Notes under the pieces: model-generated
Told to the model about the DNA's origin: nothing
The model's database searches: none
The model's input: the letters and a program-made list of their open reading frames with translations, nothing else
Position numbers and translations under genes: made by a program
Assembly: GCA_964351625.1 (NCBI GenBank)
Contig: CAYGOV010000012.1
Location: forward strand, 62,001 to 126,000
DNA from: Marinoscillum sp964351625
GTDB lineage: Bacteria; Bacteroidota; Bacteroidia; Cytophagales; Cyclobacteriaceae
Length of the DNA: 64,000 bases
Direction of reading: 5' to 3'
Shown: positions 1 through 8,476 of the stretch, piece by piece
Layout: every line of letters begins with the position of its first letter
Numbering within the stretch: the stretch's first letter is position 1

Positions 1-378
1 TTGGATGAAAAAACAGGTGAAATACAAATTTTCAACTCTTTCGGTATATTGACTTGTCGCGCAAATCCGACGCTCTCTAAGATCCACAATAACCCAAAAA
101 TGATCAGCAGGACTGGTCATCGAATGCTTGTGATATTGGACGAAAGTCAATTAGCAAACTATCTAGCACCTTATCCAGATTCTTATGATCCAATAGAGGA
201 AGCCCTGTTTGAACATGCTATAGTAGAGCTATGTCAACCGTATGATGAAGACTTGCTTAAGTATGACCCTGTGAGAAACCTGAAGCCAAGAAAGGGTTTG
301 GAATATCTAGGTAATGTTCCTGAAATCAGGGAAGCATATCATTGGCCTGACCTGGACCTGACCAAAATAAAAAGCTAG
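1..378 (+). CDS. SOS response-associated peptidase (SRAP/YedK-HMCES family), C-terminal fragment
   Basis: This is the 3' end of a gene cut by the left edge, so the TTG at base 1 is probably internal. SRAP proteins form a covalent crosslink with abasic sites in single-stranded DNA through an N-terminal Cys2, which would lie outside the window. The visible 125 residues carry the family's C-terminal signature: an ANPxxxKIHN stretch (about residues 22-30) and an HRMLVIL stretch (about 41-47), which corresponds to the usual RMPVIL segment and its nearby active-site His. The fragment then runs into the usual extended tail. The stop is followed after 28 bases by the end of a convergent oxidoreductase gene. 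The family call rests on the C-terminal third only. Confidence 0.7.
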   Translation: MDEKTGEIQIFNSFGILTCRANPTLSKIHNNPKMISRTGHRMLVILDESQLANYLAPYPDSYDPIEEALFEHAIVELCQPYDEDLLKYDPVRNLKPRKGLEYLGNVPEIREAYHWPDLDLTKIKS

Positions 379-406
379 CGCAGCTTTGGAATTTTACCGG
401 TCAACA

Positions 407-1450
407 TTAGAAATAAACGACAGCACCTTCTTCAGCGCTCTTAAATGCTGCGTCTATTACCTGCATCACCATTAGGCCTTGCTTTGCCGTCACAGGAATG
501 GATTTTCCATTTACTATGGCCTGATAAATGCCTTCGTAATAATCCATATAGTTTCCCGCTAAGGTCTGTACTCGCTCTTTTATCACTTGGCCATTTCGCT
601 CAGTATGCAATAACCCCATTTCGCTTTCTGACTCTAATCCATAAGCGTTAGCGTCTGGAGTCATGCCAGATTTAAGTTGATCTTCTTGGACGTCAGCTCT
701 GGATTTAAGAAAACTACCTTTGATACCATGGAGCACAAACTCTGGAGTTGTTTCTCTGAAAAAATAGCCACCATGCACTTGTACACTACACGTTTCATAC
801 TTCAATAAAATATTGAAATAATCATCCACTTCAGAATGCTCTCTTGTGATTCTTATATCTGCAAAAACCGCCTTTGGCATGCCAAAAAGCGTCAATGCCT
901 GATCAATCACATGGGCACCCAAGTCCTTGATAATACCAGCTCCTGGACTTGGTTTTTCTTTGTGTTTTTTAGGACTCAGCTGAGGAGTATAGCGATCAAA
1001 TGCAATTCTAGCTTCCACAATTTCACCCAAATCTCCACCTTTCAGCACAGCCTGCACCGTTTTGAAATCACTATCCCATCTTCTGTTTTGGAAAACAGAG
1101 AGCATCAAACCTTTCTCTTTAGCCAAATCGGCTAGCACAACGGCTTCTTGTATACTCCCAACAAAAGCCTTCTCCACAATCACGTGTTTGCCAGCTTCCA
1201 GCGCTTTCTTTGCATATTCAAAGTGTGTAAAAGTTGGTGTATTCACCACAACCAATTCTACCTTTTGATCTGCCAGGACTTCCTCCAAAGTCGCAAAAGA
1301 CTTAGCGTATTCATACTTGCTTTGAATGACTTGCTTACTTCTCTCCCAAGCCCCAACAAGTTGAAATCCCGAATGAAGATGAATGAAAGGCGTATGAAAA
1401 ACCTGCCCCGACATACCGAAAGAAAGAAGTGCTGTATTGATTGGACTCAT
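407..1450 (-). CDS. Gfo/Idh/MocA family NAD(P)-dependent oxidoreductase, YdgJ/IolW-like
   Basis: Predicted cytosolic NAD(P)-dependent dehydrogenase of 347 residues, normal for the family, probably acting on a sugar or inositol. The N-terminal Rossmann fold begins with a SFGMSGQVFHTPFI stretch (about residues 10-23), the form found in YdgJ/IolW-type scyllo-inositol dehydrogenases. The family's EKP motif reads VEKAF (about 92-96), so the Lys is kept and the Pro replaced. The catalytic region includes DLGAHVIDQAL (about 176-186). The substrate cannot be read from the sequence. It is divergent from a second family member at 1541, but the two are not close duplicates. A TAAACTTG element just upstream of the ATG may be its promoter -7 box. 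Confidence 0.85.
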   Translation of the reverse strand: MSPINTALLSFGMSGQVFHTPFIHLHSGFQLVGAWERSKQVIQSKYEYAKSFATLEEVLADQKVELVVVNTPTFTHFEYAKKALEAGKHVIVEKAFVGSIQEAVVLADLAKEKGLMLSVFQNRRWDSDFKTVQAVLKGGDLGEIVEARIAFDRYTPQLSPKKHKEKPSPGAGIIKDLGAHVIDQALTLFGMPKAVFADIRITREHSEVDDYFNILLKYETCSVQVHGGYFFRETTPEFVLHGIKGSFLKSRADVQEDQLKSGMTPDANAYGLESESEMGLLHTERNGQVIKERVQTLAGNYMDYYEGIYQAIVNGKSIPVTAKQGLMVMQVIDAAFKSAEEGAVVYF

Positions 1451-1503
1451 ATTACAAGTTTAACAGAAAGTATCACTTTTAATAAGTAAACAGCGATTTG
1501 GAT

Positions 1504-1511
1504 TAGTTTTG
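1504..1511 (+). promoter_or_regulatory. Promoter -7 element TAGTTTTG
   Basis: TAGTTTTG matches the Bacteroidota -7 consensus TAnnTTTG. Transcription would begin near base 1517, exactly at the first in-frame ATG of the downstream gene and 24 bases before the ATG at 1541. No clear -33 TTTG stands at the usual 19-21 base distance. Confidence 0.4.
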
Positions 1512-1540
1512 AACCTATGAAAAAGAAGATCAAGGAGAAT

Positions 1541-2524
1541 ATGGTGCGTTGGGGAATCATAGGTGTAGGGGATGTTTGTGAGGTGAAAAGCGCTCCTGCG
1601 ATGAATTTGATTCCTAATTCAAAAATCGAGGCAGTGATGAGACGTGATGCGGTCAAAGCTGCCGATTATTCCAAAAGACATAAGATAGATAAATGGTACG
1701 ACGATGCTGATCAACTCATAAATGACCCTTTGGTAAACGCTATTTATATTGCGACTCCTCCAAACGCCCATCTAGAGTACACTTTAAAAGCGGCTAAAGC
1801 TGGCAAGCCAGTCTATGTAGAAAAACCAATGGCTCGAACCTATGCAGAATGTCAAAAGATGATAGATGCTTGTGAAGCAGCCAATGTGCCGCTCTACGTG
1901 GCTTACTATAGAAGGACGCTACCGAATTTCCTGAAGGTTAAGGAGCTGGTAGAAGCAGGAGCGATAGGAAAAGTAAGAATGGTTGAAATAAGGATGCATA
2001 AGCCTATATCGCCGAATATCATCACGCATCAAGACAATCATTGGCGGACAAATAAAGAGATCGCAGGAGGAGGATATTTTTATGATTTGGCAAGTCATCA
2101 GTTAGATTTCTTAGACTATCTATTTGGACCAATCAAGAATGCTTCAGGCATTGCTGCGAACCAAGCAGGCAGTTATGAAACTGAAGATATCGTGGTAGGC
2201 AGCTTTGAATTTGAATCTGGAGTTATTGGCACAGGAAGCTGGTGCTTTACCACAGGAGAAGCGAGTGATAAAGAGATAACTACCATCCTCGGCTCAAAAG
2301 GTGAGATTTCCTATCAATCATTTGGCAGTGGCGAGGTTTTCTTAAAAACAGATCAAAATGGTGAAGAGAAATTTTCATTTGAGCTACCCAAGCACATCCA
2401 GCAGCCTTTGATAGAGGAAGTTGTGAAGGACTTGCTAGGAGAGTCAATAAGTCCCAGTACGGGGAATTCTGCAGCTCGTACCAATAACGTTTTGGAGCAA
2501 ATGACTCATTATTTTTCAAAATGA
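1541..2524 (+). CDS. Gfo/Idh/MocA family oxidoreductase
   Basis: Cytosolic NAD(P)-dependent sugar-type dehydrogenase of 327 residues from this start. The Rossmann motif WGIIGVGDV begins two residues after the Met, as is usual in the family. The EKP motif is intact (YVEKPMA), and the catalytic segment GGGYFYDLASHQLDFLDYLFG carries the conserved Asp and His. I chose ATG 1541 because AAGGAG lies just upstream and the protein then starts where its homologues do. An in-frame ATG at 1517 would add eight residues rich in Lys, and the promoter position would make that form leaderless, so it remains possible. The substrate is unknown. Confidence 0.85.
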   Translation: MVRWGIIGVGDVCEVKSAPAMNLIPNSKIEAVMRRDAVKAADYSKRHKIDKWYDDADQLINDPLVNAIYIATPPNAHLEYTLKAAKAGKPVYVEKPMARTYAECQKMIDACEAANVPLYVAYYRRTLPNFLKVKELVEAGAIGKVRMVEIRMHKPISPNIITHQDNHWRTNKEIAGGGYFYDLASHQLDFLDYLFGPIKNASGIAANQAGSYETEDIVVGSFEFESGVIGTGSWCFTTGEASDKEITTILGSKGEISYQSFGSGEVFLKTDQNGEEKFSFELPKHIQQPLIEEVVKDLLGESISPSTGNSAARTNNVLEQMTHYFSK

Positions 2525-2684
2525 CCTTCGGCGCAGCATCTACCGACAACATTAGGTCATAATTCCCCGAACAATCGACTATCTAACGTCATATTAGGCC
2601 ACGTTTACGGGCTTAGTAAATAGCAAAATTAGATGTGAAGGCAACAAGCCACTAACCTCAGTTCTTTAATCGCTAATCCGCAAT

Positions 2685-4478
2685 ATGAAATCTGTATTTG
2701 AAAAATTGGTTGTGCAGTATTTGGCTGAAGCTGAAAAGGCTGAAAAAAAGTCATTTATGTTTTCGCTATTTCGGGGTGGTGTATTTATCATTTGTATCAC
2801 TCTCGGATACTTCTTCTTCAGTAATAACTCCACTTTACTTGGAATCATTACTGTTTTGGCAATAGTTGCTTATTACTGGCTTTACAAGCACCACCGCAGA
2901 ATTGAAAAATCCAAAATCCAATCACAAACTTTAGCCTCAATCAACCAAGAAGAGTCCAAAAGAAGTCAATTAGAATTGAATACTTTTCCTGAAGGCATTC
3001 AATTCATAGAAGAAAACCATCCTTATCAGGTTGACTTAGACATCTTTGGAAGGCACTCACTCTTTCAGTTGGTCAATAGATGCGAGCTTGATGATTCTCA
3101 AAATAAATTAGCAGATTGGCTATCTTCTGCAGCCACAGAAAAGGAAGTCAACAAAAGACAAGAAGCAGTCAAAGAGTTAGGGCCTTTAACGCAATGGCGA
3201 CAACACTTTCAATCCACTTTGCGGATTGCTTTAAGCCTAAAGAAAAAACGTAATCCACAAATATCCTCACAGGATATGATCATTTGGGCACAAAAAAATC
3301 AAGCCTCCTTAAACATTAAGCTTTGGAGAGCTATGAGTGTAGCACTTTCTTTAGTTTCTTTCAGCTTAGTCATCTTGATTGCCTTTGCAATAATCCCTTA
3401 TCAGCTGATATATCCTTCTCTAATTGTAAACGCTATTATGCTGGCCTATGGCGTGAAGAGGCTTGTCAAGATCACAAATGGTATGGATAAAGCCCATTAT
3501 ATTGTTCACACATATGCAAGTGCTATTAAGATTCTAGAGAAGTCTGATTTTAGTTCTGATAAGATTAGAGATCTCCAATCAAAATTGACATCTAATCATG
3601 TTTCGGCAACACAGTCTGTCGCCCAACTAGCAAAACTCATGCATCGACTAGAAGGAAGATCAAATATGCTATACGCCATTTTGGATATCCCATTTTTATT
3701 AGATAATCATTTATTGCTTGATGTTATATCCTGGAAAGAAAGCCATCAAAATGATCTTTCGAATTGGTTGGATGTCATTCACGAAATGGAATGCTTAAGT
3801 AGTATTGCTGGATTCAGCTATGCAAATCCGTCTTATTCATTTCCAACTATTTCAGGGGAATTCAATTTTTCAGGAACTGAGATTGGACACCCGTTGATTA
3901 ATGCTGAGGAGAAGGTAAGAAACAACTATTCCATCCAAGGAAGGGGCTCTGTAGATGTCATTACAGGATCGAATATGTCAGGAAAATCTACTTTTGAACG
4001 AACTATTGGTATAAATATGGTTTTAGCGCAAACGGGATGTCCAGTAGATGCTAAATCATTGACTATGAGCACTACGCAAGTATTCACAAGCATGCGAACA
4101 AAGGATAATCTTGAGGAACGAACTAGTTCGTTCTATGCGGAACTGAAGCGTCTAGCACAACTCTTAGAAAAGATCGAAAATCAGGCATCAACATTCTTTA
4201 TCCTAGATGAAATACTGAAAGGAACCAATTCTCAAGATCGCCATTCGGGCTCAGTAGCGTTGATTAAAACACTTTCACAGCGAAAATCATTTGGTATTAT
4301 TTCAACTCACGATTTGGAGCTTGGAAGCCTTAGTAATTCTCAGGATGAGGTGAGAAATTTCAGTTTCAATAGCACATTGGATGGGGATAAAATCATCTTT
4401 GACTACCTACTGACAGAAGGAATATGTAAGAGCTTCAATGCAACTCAACTCATGAAAAACATGGGCATTTTCCAATAG
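2685..4478 (+). CDS. Membrane-anchored MutS-related ATPase
   Basis: A 597-residue protein with the MutS C-terminal ABC-type ATPase but no mismatch-recognition domain. The N terminus has two hydrophobic segments (about residues 25-45 and 48-68). A second hydrophobic pair lies near 215-260, so it should sit in the inner membrane. The ATPase follows: Walker A GSNMSGKST (about 426-434), the signature region around NLEERTSSFYAEL, Walker B FFILDEILKGTNSQDRH, and the switch STHDLELG. MutS proper needs domains I-IV for mismatch binding; these are absent, so a role in mismatch repair should not be assumed. A 58-residue membrane protein follows after 53 bases and may be its partner. Similar proteins are recurrent in Bacteroidota; their function is, as far as I know, not established. 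Confidence 0.8.
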   Translation: MKSVFEKLVVQYLAEAEKAEKKSFMFSLFRGGVFIICITLGYFFFSNNSTLLGIITVLAIVAYYWLYKHHRRIEKSKIQSQTLASINQEESKRSQLELNTFPEGIQFIEENHPYQVDLDIFGRHSLFQLVNRCELDDSQNKLADWLSSAATEKEVNKRQEAVKELGPLTQWRQHFQSTLRIALSLKKKRNPQISSQDMIIWAQKNQASLNIKLWRAMSVALSLVSFSLVILIAFAIIPYQLIYPSLIVNAIMLAYGVKRLVKITNGMDKAHYIVHTYASAIKILEKSDFSSDKIRDLQSKLTSNHVSATQSVAQLAKLMHRLEGRSNMLYAILDIPFLLDNHLLLDVISWKESHQNDLSNWLDVIHEMECLSSIAGFSYANPSYSFPTISGEFNFSGTEIGHPLINAEEKVRNNYSIQGRGSVDVITGSNMSGKSTFERTIGINMVLAQTGCPVDAKSLTMSTTQVFTSMRTKDNLEERTSSFYAELKRLAQLLEKIENQASTFFILDEILKGTNSQDRHSGSVALIKTLSQRKSFGIISTHDLELGSLSNSQDEVRNFSFNSTLDGDKIIFDYLLTEGICKSFNATQLMKNMGIFQ

Positions 4479-4531
4479 TGAATTCTAAGTTTTCGCTGAC
4501 TAAAGAATAGAACAAGCATTACATTAGCCCT

Positions 4532-4708
4532 ATGAATCCTCGTAACATCAATTATTTAAGTACACTTTTAATTACGGCAGTATTGCTACTCAGCGGAGGC
4601 TACTTCTATAGAACTTGGCAAAATGGTGAACCAAGATGGTATTTTCTATTCTTAGCTTTTGGTATTGCTTTAATGCTCTCCTACAATCTTTTCAAAAAGA
4701 GAAAATAA
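4532..4708 (+). CDS. Small two-helix membrane protein, 58 residues
   Basis: A short open frame starts at ATG 4532 and ends in TAA at 4706-4708. It encodes a basic N terminus, a hydrophobic helix (about residues 8-24), a short polar turn with GEPRWY, a second hydrophobic helix (about 32-50) and a KKRK tail. The tail and two-helix layout predict an inner-membrane hairpin with both ends in the cytosol. It follows the membrane MutS-like gene on the same strand and ends five bases before the convergent recR stop. No family is recognised. The coherent membrane topology and fit between neighbours argue for a real gene, but no further evidence can be given from one sequence. Confidence 0.55.
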   Translation: MNPRNINYLSTLLITAVLLLSGGYFYRTWQNGEPRWYFLFLAFGIALMLSYNLFKKRK

Positions 4709-4713
4709 CTCGG

Positions 4714-5334
4714 CTATTTAAACTCAGAACTGAAGGCAGTCCTAGTGAGAATACTTCGGCCGAGAGTGATCTCATCCGTATATTCTAATTCCCCGCCTAT
4801 TGGTATTCCTCTGGCTATAGAGGAAATTTTCACACCTGTGTCTTTGAGTAATTTGGCAATATAAAATCCAGTTGTATCTCCTTCCATGGTGGAGCTGAGC
4901 GCTAGTACCACTTCCTTAATTTGCTCATTTGGATCCTTCACACGAGCTACTAAAGTATCTATATTGACATTATCAGGCCCTATTCCATCCATAGGTGAAA
5001 TACGACCACCAAGTACGTGGAAAAGTCCATTGTATTGACCGGTATTGGTAATGGCAAGCACATCAGGGGTGTCTTCTACCACGCAAACCACTGTGACATC
5101 TCTCGACATTGTCTTGCACGTACAGTCTTCTGTATCAGCTATAATATGGCAAGTGCCACAGTATTTAATATTTGCACGAAGTTCATTTAGGGAAAGCGTA
5201 AGCCCATCCGTTTGCGAAGCAGGTTGCTTGAGAAGATGCAAAGCCAATCGCAGAGCTGTTTTTTTGCCTATTCCTGGAAGTTTTGATATCTCGCTTACAG
5301 CTTGCTCTACGAGTTTAGAAGGATATTCCATCAT
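4714..5334 (-). CDS. recR: Recombination mediator RecR
   Basis: RecR works with RecO to load RecA on gapped DNA during repair. The 206-residue length is normal. An N-terminal helix-hairpin-helix (SKLPGIGKKTALRLALHLL, about residues 17-35) is followed by a Cys cluster CGTC...CTC (about 59-73) corresponding to the RecR zinc finger, slightly compacted at the second pair. A Toprim domain carries VVEDTPDVLAI and the LGGRISPMDGIGP segment. The start overlaps the stop of clpS by four bases, so the two are probably translated in a coupled fashion. A second Met directly follows the first, and either could serve as the start. Confidence 0.95.
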   Translation of the reverse strand: MMEYPSKLVEQAVSEISKLPGIGKKTALRLALHLLKQPASQTDGLTLSLNELRANIKYCGTCHIIADTEDCTCKTMSRDVTVVCVVEDTPDVLAITNTGQYNGLFHVLGGRISPMDGIGPDNVNIDTLVARVKDPNEQIKEVVLALSSTMEGDTTGFYIAKLLKDTGVKISSIARGIPIGGELEYTDEITLGRSILTRTAFSSEFK

Positions 5335-5621
5335 TCGATAGTCGCAGAAATTCCTGCATCATTAAGGGCATCTTTCATTGGCTTAAGCTCTTTAATAGAT
5401 CCCTTTTTCACAGCGCATTTTCCTTTGTAATGAATCAAATAAGTACACTGCTCCGCTTGATGTACATCATGTTTACAAACTCGCACAAGCGTATTGATCA
5501 CGTGATCGAAGGTGTTGTGATCGTCATTATGGACGATCAAATCCCTAATATCTCCCTCACTAAGATCTATCTCAACTTCAACTAGCTCGTCTAATTCAGG
5601 TGAGAACGTCATATTCATCAT
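5331..5621 (-). CDS. clpS: ATP-dependent Clp protease adaptor ClpS
   Basis: ClpS delivers N-degron substrates to ClpAP/ClpCP. The 96-residue protein has the family core: the LIVHNDDHNTFDHVINTL stretch (about residues 28-45), containing the NDD(x)NT substrate-pocket motif, and a GKCAVKKGS segment (about 68-76) equivalent to the G-x-a turn before the last strand. Three Met residues lie at positions 1, 2 and 4, so the exact start is unsettled. A TAATTTTG promoter element sits four bases before the first ATG. It is the first gene of a clpS-recR pair. Confidence 0.93.
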   Translation of the reverse strand: MMNMTFSPELDELVEVEIDLSEGDIRDLIVHNDDHNTFDHVINTLVRVCKHDVHQAEQCTYLIHYKGKCAVKKGSIKELKPMKDALNDAGISATIE

Positions 5622-5625
5622 AATG

Positions 5626-5657
5626 CAAAATTAGTCTAAGTGATACATTTAGCACAA
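5626..5657 (-). promoter_or_regulatory. clpS-recR promoter, TTG-N21-TAATTTTG
   Basis: On the minus strand a TTG (-33) at 5655-5657 is followed by 21 bases and then TAATTTTG (-7) at 5626-5633, an exact match to TAnnTTTG. Only four bases separate the element from the clpS ATG, so the transcript would have almost no leader. Confidence 0.5.
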
Positions 5658-5696
5658 TTTTGACAGTATTCTTCACCTTTCTATAATTTCAGCTCA

Positions 5697-7139
5697 ATGA
5701 GTCCATTATTTGTTGGAAGTGTAATTGCCGCGTATTTTCTCTTGCTAATATTCATTTCATGGTTGACTTCTCGTGGAGCAACTGATGGAGATTTTTACAA
5801 CGCCAACAGACAGTCGCCTTGGTATTTGGTTGCTTTCGGAATGATTGGCGCTTCTTTGTCAGGTGTCACTTTTATATCTGTCCCCGGAGAGGTCGGCAAC
5901 TCCAACTTCTTTTATTTCCAAGTGGTGCTGGGCTACCTAGCTGGCTACTTCGTAATTGCCAAGGTGCTCCTGCCGCTTTATTACAAACTAAATCTTGTTT
6001 CCATCTACAGTTATTTGGAGGAGCGATTTGGGTTTTGGTCATATAAGTCTGGAGCGTTCTTTTTCCTCCTCAGCAGAATCATCGGTTCGTCATTTAGACT
6101 CTTTCTAGTGGCGAGTGTTTTGCAGATTTCCTTTTTCGACGCTTTTGAGTTGCCCTTTTGGGTGTCCGTGTTGGTGACGATCATGCTTATCTGGGTGTAC
6201 ACATTCAGAGGCGGCATCAAAACCATCGTGTGGACCGACACGCTCCAGACAGGTTTCATGTTGGCCTCAGTAGTTATCAGCATTTGGTTTATTAAGGACC
6301 AATTGGACTGGACTTTTTCAGAAATGATCTCTAGTGTGGCCAATGATCCGAGAAGTCAGATCTTCAACTGGGAATGGCAAACTGGACGAAACTTCTTCAA
6401 ACAGTTTTTTGCAGGAGCTTTCATCGCTATTGTGATGACAGGCCTAGATCAGGACATGATGCAGAAGAATCTTACCTGCAGATCGCTTGGCGATGCACAG
6501 AAAAATATGTTTTGGTTTTGCATTATTCTTGTAATTGTCAACTTCTTCTTTTTGAGTCTTGGACTTTTACTCTTTCAATATTCAGAAGCCATGAGCTTGG
6601 CCATTCCCGCTAGAACAGATTATTTATTCCCTCAGCTAGCGATCGGGCAGTTCTCGTCTTTGGGTGCGATTGTTTTCCTTTTAGGTATCACTGCAGCAGC
6701 CTATTCCAGCGCTGATTCAGCACTGACCGCATTGACCACATCATTTTGCATCGACTTTTTAGGATTTGAACCTAGCAATTATGGTAAAAGAAAGCGAACA
6801 CGGATGCTCGTGCATTTAGGGTTTTCTTTTGTGCTCTTCCTAGTGATCCTCATTTTCCAAGCCATCAATGACCAAAGTGTAATTACAGCCGTTTTTGTGG
6901 CCGCTGGGTATACCTATGGCCCATTGCTAGGGCTTTTTGCTTTTGGGATTTTCACGCCCTTTGAAGTGAAAGATCGTTGGGTGCCGTTGATCTGTCTGGC
7001 CTCTCCTGTTTTGTCATATATTATTAATATCAATTCCGAAGCGCTTCTAGGTGGCTATAAATTTGGTTTTGAGATTTTGATATTGAATGGCCTCTTGACC
7101 TTTTTAGGGTTGTTGGCTATTCGCAAAAAATCATATTAG
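5697..7139 (+). CDS. Sodium:solute symporter (SSS family)
   Basis: A 480-residue integral membrane protein with about 13 hydrophobic helices, the normal SSS layout, taking up a solute with Na+. Visible signatures are the N-terminal YFLLLIFISWLTSRGATDGDFYNANR segment, the GASLSGVTFISVPGEVG loop after helix 2 (about residues 52-68), and the later LLGITAAAYSSADSALTALTTS segment (about 330-351), which matches the conserved A-x-S-S-x-x-S sodium-site region. The substrate cannot be assigned: sugar, proline, pantothenate and sialic-acid carriers all share these features. It is divergent from clpS with 75 bases between the starts and convergent with the next gene. Confidence 0.9.
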   Translation: MSPLFVGSVIAAYFLLLIFISWLTSRGATDGDFYNANRQSPWYLVAFGMIGASLSGVTFISVPGEVGNSNFFYFQVVLGYLAGYFVIAKVLLPLYYKLNLVSIYSYLEERFGFWSYKSGAFFFLLSRIIGSSFRLFLVASVLQISFFDAFELPFWVSVLVTIMLIWVYTFRGGIKTIVWTDTLQTGFMLASVVISIWFIKDQLDWTFSEMISSVANDPRSQIFNWEWQTGRNFFKQFFAGAFIAIVMTGLDQDMMQKNLTCRSLGDAQKNMFWFCIILVIVNFFFLSLGLLLFQYSEAMSLAIPARTDYLFPQLAIGQFSSLGAIVFLLGITAAAYSSADSALTALTTSFCIDFLGFEPSNYGKRKRTRMLVHLGFSFVLFLVILIFQAINDQSVITAVFVAAGYTYGPLLGLFAFGIFTPFEVKDRWVPLICLASPVLSYIININSEALLGGYKFGFEILILNGLLTFLGLLAIRKKSY

Positions 7140-7173
7140 CAGGCCTTTCTTGCGGGGATTTACACAATTACAT

Positions 7174-7200
7174 TTTGGATCAACTCCTTAATGATCCAAA
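7174..7200. terminator. 9-bp inverted repeat between convergent genes, possible terminator
   Basis: TTTGGATCA at 7174-7182 pairs perfectly with TGATCCAAA at 7192-7200 around a nine-base loop. The right arm and loop include the stop codon of the minus-strand membrane protein. A strong T-run is missing on either strand, so it may be a weak bidirectional terminator or an mRNA 3'-end stabiliser. Confidence 0.35.
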
Positions 7201-8468
7201 TAAAACGGAATAAAAAAATCATTAGAAGAGCCCGTTAAAGGCATCTTTATATTTAATACGTGATCTCCACCAGCTACAAAACTGTCTAATCCGATAACAG
7301 TACCGAAAAGATGTCTACTTGGATTTTTCAATGTCATAAAGCGAAATGACCCTAAGTCAATAGGTCTGTCATCAATACTGACAGAAACAACAGAACTCAA
7401 GCATTTCAATATATTTCTCGCATTGTCTCCGTAATCAAACCCCTCTGGATACTCAAGCCTATTAAAATCGAATTGCGCGTATTTCCTCCAATGAAATCCT
7501 TGATCGTTGTAGAGGGCAATATCATCACACGCTTGCAACAATGTATCTTGCAGGAATGTGCTTATAGGAATTGAAAGTTCAATATAATTTTGATTTTGAG
7601 GGATGATGAAGGACTGAATAAAAGGCGTTGAAACTATTGCCTTCTCATCAAACTTATCCTTATAAAAATTACTGTTTGCTTGCTCTCCCCTCATATTTTT
7701 ACCTATGAATTCTGGTGGGTAAATACCATCAGGATAATAACCCGAATTGAAAAGAAAAACTGCTAAAGCCATATACAAAGGCAAAGCAACCCCCATAATC
7801 ACCTTAGGTACATTATTGATAAGATTGTAATACAAGCCCCTATACAAAAACGAGGCAGTTAATACGCTGAAAACCCAGTAAACAGGGGTATAAATCTTTT
7901 GAAACCACGTGATTTTAATCTTCTTTAACCTACCAAGAGAGAAAAAATCAAACGCATAAATTGACAACAGCACCACGAGTAGCCATCCCAAACCCTGAGA
8001 AAAAGAGAACACAAAAGTCACCCCAAAAACGGCAATGAAAGAGAATGAAAAGGCAAAGAGTGTAAGGAAAGAAAAGGCAAAAATGGAACTGGAAACTTTG
8101 TCTATCGTATCAATCTGAAGATCAAGATTTATTTTTCGAGAGATTAGCTTTTGAAAATAAGGAGAGAATTCTGACAAGTCCTTTGGCTTGTTAAGAAAAG
8201 CAGACTTCAGCCCTATGAGGGACAACCAATATACACGCAATGCAAAATGGATGACGATACTTATTGGCAGTAGCGTAGATATATAAAGCCCGATGATCGC
8301 AAGCGTGATTAGAAAGGGGGAAGAACCAGAAATATTAGCATTGATCGCAAAATTGATCCACCCAAGAATAGTGTCGTTTAGTGAAAGTGCAGCAAAGATC
8401 ACTGCGGCAGAAAGAAGTACTTCTAACTCACTATTTTGCTTGAACAAAGGCCTTGTGTCTTTTCCCAT
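7188..8468 (-). CDS. Uncharacterised membrane protein, 426 residues
   Basis: No family recognised. The N-terminal half holds about five or six hydrophobic segments: near residues 15-40, 45-80, 120-150, 150-180, 200-220 and 225-245. The last roughly 180 residues look soluble, with no Cys pairs or known motif. The reading frame is open up to an ATG at 8507, but I chose ATG 8468. It has AGGAAG just upstream and clears the 3' end of the upstream alkyltransferase-like gene, whose stop lies nine bases away. The tight spacing suggests co-transcription with that gene. It is convergent with the symporter. The topology is a reading of hydrophobicity only, and the function is unknown. Confidence 0.75.
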   Translation of the reverse strand: MGKDTRPLFKQNSELEVLLSAAVIFAALSLNDTILGWINFAINANISGSSPFLITLAIIGLYISTLLPISIVIHFALRVYWLSLIGLKSAFLNKPKDLSEFSPYFQKLISRKINLDLQIDTIDKVSSSIFAFSFLTLFAFSFSFIAVFGVTFVFSFSQGLGWLLVVLLSIYAFDFFSLGRLKKIKITWFQKIYTPVYWVFSVLTASFLYRGLYYNLINNVPKVIMGVALPLYMALAVFLFNSGYYPDGIYPPEFIGKNMRGEQANSNFYKDKFDEKAIVSTPFIQSFIIPQNQNYIELSIPISTFLQDTLLQACDDIALYNDQGFHWRKYAQFDFNRLEYPEGFDYGDNARNILKCLSSVVSVSIDDRPIDLGSFRFMTLKNPSRHLFGTVIGLDSFVAGGDHVLNIKMPLTGSSNDFFIPFYLDH

Positions 8469-8476
8469 GTCTTCCT

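Noticed and set aside
407..2524. Recent duplication of the two oxidoreductase genes
   Set aside because: They are divergent and differ in motifs (EKA versus EKP) and in most of their sequence, so they are distant family members.
2525..2684. A riboswitch or RNA gene upstream of the MutS-like gene
   Set aside because: The 160-base gap shows no strong stem or conserved box.
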